From Actinomycetota bacterium (lineage in GTDB: Bacteria; Actinomycetota; Acidimicrobiia; Acidimicrobiales; Iamiaceae): a stretch of 10,526 nucleotides of DNA. The stretch is taken from positions 1-10,526 of the forward strand of contig JADGOP010000039.1 of the NCBI GenBank assembly GCA_017882935.1. Direction: 5' to 3'. The translations under genes and the position numbers were made by a program. The notes under the pieces were generated by a model. It searched no databases. It was not told the DNA's origin and was given only the letters and a program-made list of their open reading frames with translations. This document shows positions 6,211 to 10,526 of the stretch, piece by piece; within the stretch, counting starts at the first letter, position 1, and each line of letters starts with the position of its first letter.

Positions 6211-8487
6211 ATGGCCGTCACCGCCTCAACCCCCGTCGAGCTCGTCCACGCCGTGTACGCCCGGCTCGGTCAGCGCACCGCCCTCGCCCGTGAGCGCCTC
6301 GGGCGGCCGCTCACCCTCGCCGAGAAGATCCTCGTCAACCACCTCCGCGACCCGCACGACGGCGGCCTCGACCGCGGCGTGTCCTACACCGACTTCGACC
6401 CCGACCGCGTGGCCATGCAGGACGCCACCGCGCAGATGGCCCTGCTGCAGTTCATGACCGCGGGCCTGCCCCAGGTCGCCGTCCCGTCCACCGTGCACTG
6501 CGACCACCTCATCCAAGCCAAGGTCGGCGCCCAGATCGACCTCGGCGTCGCGGTCGACACCAACGCCGAGGTCTACGACTTCCTCGAGTCGGTCTCGGCC
6601 AGGTACGGCATCGGCTTCTGGAGGCCCGGCAGCGGCATCATCCACCAGGTCGTGCTCGAGAACTACGCCTTCCCCGGCGGCATGATGATCGGCACCGACA
6701 GCCACACCCCCAACGCCGGCGGGCTGGGCATGGTCGCCATCGGGGTCGGCGGCGCCGACGCGGTCGACGTCATGGTCGGGCTGCCGTTCAACGTCCGCTA
6801 CCCCAAGCTCATCGGAGTGCACCTCACCGGTGCCATCAACGGCTGGACGTCGGCCAAGGACGTCATCCTCAAGGTCGCCGAGGTGCTCACCGTCAAGGGC
6901 GGCACCGGCGCCATCGTCGAGTACTTCGGGCCGGGCGCCGACACCATCTCCGCCACGGGCAAGGCCACCATCTGCAACATGGGTGCCGAGATCGGTGCCA
7001 CCTGCTCGGTCTTCGGCTACGACGACAACATGGCCGCCTACCTCGAGACCACCGGGCGCCGCGCCATCGCCGAGGCGGCCGACGCGGTGGCCGACGACCT
7101 GCGCGCCGACCCCGAGGTCCTGGTGCGCCCCGCCGACTTCTTCGACCAGGTCATCGAGATCGACCTCACCACGCTGTCGCCCCACATCAACGGGCCCCAC
7201 TCCCCCGACTACGCCCGGCCCGTCGCCGACGTGGCCGACGTGGCCCGAGCCGAGGGCTGGCCGCTCGAGATCTCGTCCGCGCTCATCGGCTCGTGCACCA
7301 ACTCCTCGTACGAGGACATCACCCGCGCCGCCAGCCTGGCCCGGCAGGCCTCGGCCCACGGCCTGAAGGCGCGCACCCCGCTGCTCGTCAGCCCCGGCTC
7401 CGAGCAGGTGCGCGCCACCATCGAGCGCGACGGCCTGCTCGCCGACCTCGAGGCAATCGGCGCCACCGTGCTCGCCAACGCCTGCGGCCCGTGCATCGGC
7501 CAGTGGAGCCGCTCCGACGTGGCCGACGGCCAGACCAACGTCATCGTCAACTCCTTCAACCGCAACTTCCCGAAGCGCAACGACGGCAACGCCAACACCC
7601 TCTCGTTCGTCACCTCGCCCGAGACGGTCATCGCCCTGGCCCTGGCCGGCACCCTCGACTTCGACCCCGCGACGGACGAGCTCACCGCCCCCGACGGCAC
7701 CCGCTTCCGACTCGAGCCGCCCGTCGGCGAGCAGCTCCCCGCCAAGGGCTTCGACCCGGGCGAGGCCACCTTCCAGGCGCCCCCCGCCGACGGTTCGACG
7801 GTCAGCGTCGCGGTGTCGCCCACCAGCGACCGGCTCCAGCTCCTCGAGCCATTCGCGGCGTGGGACGGCAACGACTACCTCGGTCTGCCGGTGCTCATGA
7901 AGGCCCAGGGCAAGTGCACCACCGACCACATCTCCATGGCCGGCCCCTGGCTCAAGTACCGCGGCCACCTCGAGAACATCTCCGGCAACCTCTTCGCCGG
8001 CGCCGTCAACGCCTTCACGGGTGAGGCCGGCAGTGGCAAGGACCCGCTCGACGGCACCACCCGCACCTACCCCGACATCGCCAAGCACCTGCACGAGGCG
8101 GGCCAGAGCTGGGTCGCCGTCGGCGACGAGAACTACGGCGAGGGCAGCTCCCGCGAGCACGCGGCCATGGAGCCCCGGTTCCGTGGCGGCAAGGTCATCT
8201 TCGCCCGCTCGTTCGCCCGCATCCACGAGGCCAACCTCAAGAAGCAGGGCATGCTGGCGCTCACCTTCGCCGACCCCGCCTCCTACGACCTGATCGGCGA
8301 GGACGACCGCATCAACGTGCTCGGGCTCGCCGATCTCGCCCCCGGGGTGCCGGTGCGGTGCCAGGTGGTCCACCCCGACGGGTCCACCGTCGACTTCGAG
8401 GCCACCCAAACGCTGTCGCCCGAGCAGATCGAGTGGTTCCGCGCCGGTGGGGCGCTCAACATCATCCGCCGCAACGCGATCAGCTGA
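6211..8487 (+). CDS. acn: Aconitate hydratase, mitochondrial type
   Basis: A 758-aa enzyme interconverting citrate and isocitrate via cis-aconitate in the TCA cycle, cytoplasmic. Motifs in order: HCDHLI (96-101), [20 protein letters not shown] (161-180), [11 protein letters not shown] (360-370), [10 protein letters not shown] (423-432), [14 protein letters not shown] (447-460), [15 protein letters not shown] (566-580) and [15 protein letters not shown] (638-652). C362, C425 and C428 have the spacing of the 4Fe-4S ligands of mitochondrial aconitase (358/421/424 in pig). S646 and R648 align with the catalytic Ser642 and substrate-binding Arg644, so the enzyme should be active. The length and motifs match the ~750-780-aa mitochondrial-type family rather than the ~900-aa AcnA/IRP or AcnB types. 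ATG 6211 is chosen because GAGG at 6200-6203 precedes it and the family N-terminus begins nearby; the frame open upstream to 5464 is antisense to the GntR gene. Its leader of about 60 nt starts in the GntR operator region. Confidence 0.97.
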   Translation: MAVTASTPVELVHAVYARLGQRTALARERLGRPLTLAEKILVNHLRDPHDGGLDRGVSYTDFDPDRVAMQDATAQMALLQFMTAGLPQVAVPSTVHCDHLIQAKVGAQIDLGVAVDTNAEVYDFLESVSARYGIGFWRPGSGIIHQVVLENYAFPGGMMIGTDSHTPNAGGLGMVAIGVGGADAVDVMVGLPFNVRYPKLIGVHLTGAINGWTSAKDVILKVAEVLTVKGGTGAIVEYFGPGADTISATGKATICNMGAEIGATCSVFGYDDNMAAYLETTGRRAIAEAADAVADDLRADPEVLVRPADFFDQVIEIDLTTLSPHINGPHSPDYARPVADVADVARAEGWPLEISSALIGSCTNSSYEDITRAASLARQASAHGLKARTPLLVSPGSEQVRATIERDGLLADLEAIGATVLANACGPCIGQWSRSDVADGQTNVIVNSFNRNFPKRNDGNANTLSFVTSPETVIALALAGTLDFDPATDELTAPDGTRFRLEPPVGEQLPAKGFDPGEATFQAPPADGSTVSVAVSPTSDRLQLLEPFAAWDGNDYLGLPVLMKAQGKCTTDHISMAGPWLKYRGHLENISGNLFAGAVNAFTGEAGSGKDPLDGTTRTYPDIAKHLHEAGQSWVAVGDENYGEGSSREHAAMEPRFRGGKVIFARSFARIHEANLKKQGMLALTFADPASYDLIGEDDRINVLGLADLAPGVPVRCQVVHPDGSTVDFEATQTLSPEQIEWFRAGGALNIIRRNAIS

Positions 8488-8570
8488 ACGCTCCTGAGCT
8501 GGCCAGCGTCGGTGCGCGAGCCTCCTATCCTCAACTTCATCGAGAGTTGGGCCGTTACAGAGGGTGGAGG

Positions 8571-8595
8571 GATTCGTTCGAGGCGCGAACGAATC
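8571..8595. repeat. Perfect 10-bp inverted repeat before the diguanylate cyclase start
   Basis: GATTCGTTCG (8571-8580) and CGAACGAATC (8586-8595) are exact reverse complements around AGGCG. The element sits in the 120-base gap after aconitase and ends two bases before the GGGGAG ribosome binding site (8598-8603). It could be an operator for a dimeric regulator, a hairpin controlling translation of the cyclase, or a weak terminator for aconitase (no T-tract follows). Upstream in the same gap TATCCT (8526-8531) is a possible -10 without a -35. Confidence 0.75.
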
Positions 8596-8607
8596 GCGGG
8601 GAGAGTC

Positions 8608-9984
8608 ATGGCGAACACGGGTTCGGGCGGCGAGCCACGTCGACACGTGGTCGGCTCCGACGCGTTTTTCCGCGCCCTGGTCGAGAGCGCCGTCAGCCCG
8701 TACATCGTCATCGACGCCTCGCTCACCCTGCTCTACGCGAGCGAGTCGATCACCGAGCTGCTCGGCTGGGACCCTCAGGACTGGTTGGGGCGCAGCATCG
8801 TCGACCTGCTCACCCCCGAGAGCCTGGAGGTCGCCGCGGCGGGCATCGACGACCTGTTCGTCAACTCGGACGCTCTTGCGTGGGTCGGGGGCCCGATGCG
8901 CGCCTTCGTGCGCTGCGCCGACGGCTCGGTGATGGCGCTCGACATCGAGGCCTCGTCGCCCGAGCGCACGGGGATCGACGGCATCGTCGTCCTCCTGCAC
9001 CGTGCCGGCGGCTCCCAGGCCATGAGCGACGCCATCGACGCCATCCTCGAGGGTGACAACCCGAAGCTCGCCCTGACCCGGCTGGCGTCCCTCCTCGAGC
9101 ACGACATCGCCGAGGCCACGGCCGTGCTCGCGAGCGAGTGGGACGGCGTGGGCTTCGGCCAGGTCGCCGGCGCCATGGGCCCCCTCCACCTCCCCGCCCC
9201 GCGCACCGCCGACCGCGACGCCATCTACGACGCACTCAGGTCCAACGCCGACATCGTCGACCTGTTCGACGCGCTCGACCCGCTCACGCGGGCCGACGCC
9301 CTCGCCGCCGGGATGCGTTCGTGCTGGTTGGCGCCCGTGCGGGTGGCACCCGACGAGCCCACCACCGCGGCCCTCCTCGTGTGGCACATCCTCCCCGGCC
9401 CTCCCGGCGCGCTCTACCGGGCCGACGTCGACCGCGCCGTCCGCTTGGCCCAGCTGGCGCTGCGGTGGGAGGGACAGCAGCGGATGCTGGCGTGGGACGG
9501 CACCCACGACCGCCTGACCGGGCTCACCAACCGCAGCGAGTTCCAGAACCGCCTCGACCGGCACAACGGCACCGGGCGGGCGGTCCTCTACTGCGACCTC
9601 GACGACTTCAAGCCCGTGAACGACCGCTTCGGCCACCGCGCCGGCGACGAGGTGCTCGCCACGGTCGCCGGCCGGCTGCGCGAGACCGTCGGCGCCCACC
9701 TCGCGGCGCGCCTCGGCGGGGACGAGTTCGCCGTGCTCATCGAGGACCTCTCGGCCCCCGAGGTCGCGATCACGGTCGCCAACCGCATCCTGGCCGCGAT
9801 CCAACCCGCCATCGAGGCGCACGGCCGGCTCGCCACCATCGGCTGCAGCATCGGCGTGGCCATCGACCGCTCGGGTCGCGCCAGCGCCGACGTGCTGCTC
9901 GACGAAGCCGACCGGGTGCTGCGCGAGGGCAAGGCCCAGGGCAAGAACCAGGTGCGCGTGGCCTTCCTGGAGGAACCGGGCTGA
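8608..9984 (+). CDS. PAS-GAF-GGDEF diguanylate cyclase
   Basis: A 458-aa soluble sensor that should make cyclic di-GMP from two GTP. A PAS domain covers about 17-133 (SPYIVIDASLTLLYASESI, then ITELLGWDPQDWLGRSIVDL). A divergent GAF-like domain covers about 150-287. A GGDEF domain covers about 295-455, with DRLTGLTNR (301-309), DLDDFKPVNDRFGHRAGDE (330-348) and an intact GGDEF active site at 370-374. The inhibitory I-site RxxD, expected 5 residues before GGDEF, reads VGAH (361-364), so product inhibition at that site is not expected. There is no transmembrane segment or signal peptide. ATG 8608 is preferred over the in-frame GTG 8512 because GGGGAG lies just upstream, the family homology starts after it, and the extra 32 codons would cover the palindrome. 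The gene stands alone between aconitase and a convergent acyltransferase. Ligands of the sensor domains are unknown. Confidence 0.93.
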   Translation: MANTGSGGEPRRHVVGSDAFFRALVESAVSPYIVIDASLTLLYASESITELLGWDPQDWLGRSIVDLLTPESLEVAAAGIDDLFVNSDALAWVGGPMRAFVRCADGSVMALDIEASSPERTGIDGIVVLLHRAGGSQAMSDAIDAILEGDNPKLALTRLASLLEHDIAEATAVLASEWDGVGFGQVAGAMGPLHLPAPRTADRDAIYDALRSNADIVDLFDALDPLTRADALAAGMRSCWLAPVRVAPDEPTTAALLVWHILPGPPGALYRADVDRAVRLAQLALRWEGQQRMLAWDGTHDRLTGLTNRSEFQNRLDRHNGTGRAVLYCDLDDFKPVNDRFGHRAGDEVLATVAGRLRETVGAHLAARLGGDEFAVLIEDLSAPEVAITVANRILAAIQPAIEAHGRLATIGCSIGVAIDRSGRASADVLLDEADRVLREGKAQGKNQVRVAFLEEPG

Positions 9985-10012
9985 GGCCGGGCGGCCGACC
10001 GCCGCAGCTCAG
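9981..10012. terminator. Nested hairpin between convergent genes, possible bidirectional terminator
   Basis: CTGAG (9981-9985) pairs with CTCAG (10008-10012), and inside it GGCGG (9990-9994) pairs with CCGCC (9999-10003) around CCGA. Both stems share the same centre and are separated by a 4x4 internal mismatch. Both genes' stop codons fall in the outer arms. No T-tract is present, so this is tentative. Confidence 0.35.
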
Positions 10013-10526
10013 GCCGGGGGCTTCGACCGCTGCAACTCGTCGGCCGTCGGCACGTGCGGGCGCCGCGACTCGGCAGGGAGCAGGGACGAGATGGCCGCCA
10101 TGATGCGCTTGGTGTCGGCGTCGGCGCTGCGGCCCTTGATGTCGACCGGTGGCCCGACGCGCACCTGGACGGTGGGCGGGTGCGTGAGGTTGAGGACGTT
10201 GGGGACCCGCGACGAGCGCGGCCACACCAGCTCCGAGCCCCAGATGCCCACGGGGATCACCGGCGCGCCGGTGCGCGCCGCCAGCTTGGCTGCGCCCCAG
10301 CGCCCCTCGAGGTGCGGGTCGAAGAAGGCCTCGCCGCGCGGGATGGTGCCCTGCGGCAGGATGCCGACCATCTCGCCACCCGCGATGGCGTCGGCCGCGA
10401 GGTCGAGCGGCACGTCGGAGCCCGACCCGCGCTCGACGCGGATGCCGCCCATGGCGGTGGCGATCTGCCCCACGATCGGCGCGTCGAACACCTCCTTCTT
10501 GCCGAGGAAGCGCACCGCCCGGCCCG
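10009..10526 (-). CDS. PlsC-type lysophospholipid acyltransferase, 5'-truncated (PQGT variant)
   Basis: C-terminal part of a - strand gene. The frame stays open to the window edge (Gly-Arg-Ala precede the GTG codon at 10515), so that GTG is internal. About 171 residues are visible. The recognisable parts are RFLGKKEVFDAPIVGQI, then GGIRVERG, then ILPQGTIPRG (52-61 counted from that GTG), GRWGAAKLA and APVIPVGIWGSE. These correspond to motifs II-IV of the PlsC family; the catalytic HX4D motif must lie beyond the edge. The usual FPEG glutamate of motif III is Gln (PQGT), a variant I associate with an actinobacterial branch of the family, some of whose members carry an N-terminal HAD-like phosphatase domain. 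Whether this one is fused cannot be seen. It likely acylates lysophosphatidate or another lyso-lipid at the membrane. It converges on the diguanylate cyclase gene. Confidence 0.85.
   Translation of the reverse strand, partial: GRAVRFLGKKEVFDAPIVGQIATAMGGIRVERGSGSDVPLDLAADAIAGGEMVGILPQGTIPRGEAFFDPHLEGRWGAAKLAARTGAPVIPVGIWGSELVWPRSSRVPNVLNLTHPPTVQVRVGPPVDIKGRSADADTKRIMAAISSLLPAESRRPHVPTADELQRSKPPA

Noticed and set aside
8512..8607. An upstream GTG start for the diguanylate cyclase
   Set aside because: It has no ribosome binding site, would encode the palindrome, and adds 32 residues with no domain similarity. ATG 8608 has GGGGAG close upstream.
6226..9822. A 1198-codon open frame on the - strand, antisense to aconitase and the cyclase
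   Set aside because: It is low-complexity (rich in Val, Gly, Asp, His, Arg), has no recognisable domain, and mirrors two certain genes. Long antisense frames are expected in DNA this GC-rich.
1..10526. Search for mobile elements, CRISPR, tRNA/rRNA, phage or defence genes
   Set aside because: No transposase or integrase motifs, no spaced repeat arrays, no tRNA-like cloverleaf and no defence-type domains were found. Base composition looks even throughout apart from the 718-775 hairpin.

Overview
This is a compact, very GC-rich stretch (70% or more by eye, with strong G/C preference at third codon positions) and it reads as ordinary chromosome of a high-GC actinobacterium. The gene set (LarA-like protein, actinobacterial PQGT-type acyltransferase, mitochondrial-type aconitase, many stop-start overlaps, probable leaderless starts) would fit a deep-branching class such as Acidimicrobiia. 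That placement is inference, not something the sequence proves. No tRNA, rRNA, CRISPR array, phage gene or insertion sequence was found, and no gap between genes exceeds about 120 bases.

Left part (1-3398, all + strand): a tightly coupled operon. It holds the C-terminal two thirds of a zinc-type medium-chain dehydrogenase, a 42-codon mini-ORF that contains a 24-bp near-perfect hairpin, a LarA-family (nickel-pincer-nucleotide racemase/epimerase) homologue of 531 residues, and a PlsC-type acyltransferase. Neighbouring genes overlap by 1-4 bases at every junction. The LarA homologue keeps the cofactor lysine and two histidines but appears to lack the counterparts of two substrate-site residues, Arg75 and His174. 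It probably carries out different chemistry from lactate racemization. This operon is the best candidate in the window for an undescribed pathway. A redox enzyme, a hydride-transfer epimerase and an acyltransferase together suggest making or remodelling a hydroxylated lipid or lipid headgroup.

Middle part (3391-6120): a small secreted lipoprotein on the - strand converges on the acyltransferase across a hairpin that covers both stop codons. A divergent + strand gene encodes a polytopic membrane protein resembling GT-C glycosyltransferases. It converges on a - strand GntR/HutC-type regulator.

Right part (6121-10526): the regulator is divergent from a 758-residue mitochondrial-type aconitase. 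Their promoters overlap across an 11-bp-spaced direct repeat that is a strong operator candidate. Then comes a PAS-GAF-GGDEF diguanylate cyclase that lacks the usual inhibitory RxxD site and is preceded by a perfect 10-bp palindrome just upstream of its ribosome binding site. Last is the C-terminal part of a second acyltransferase on the - strand, cut by the window edge.
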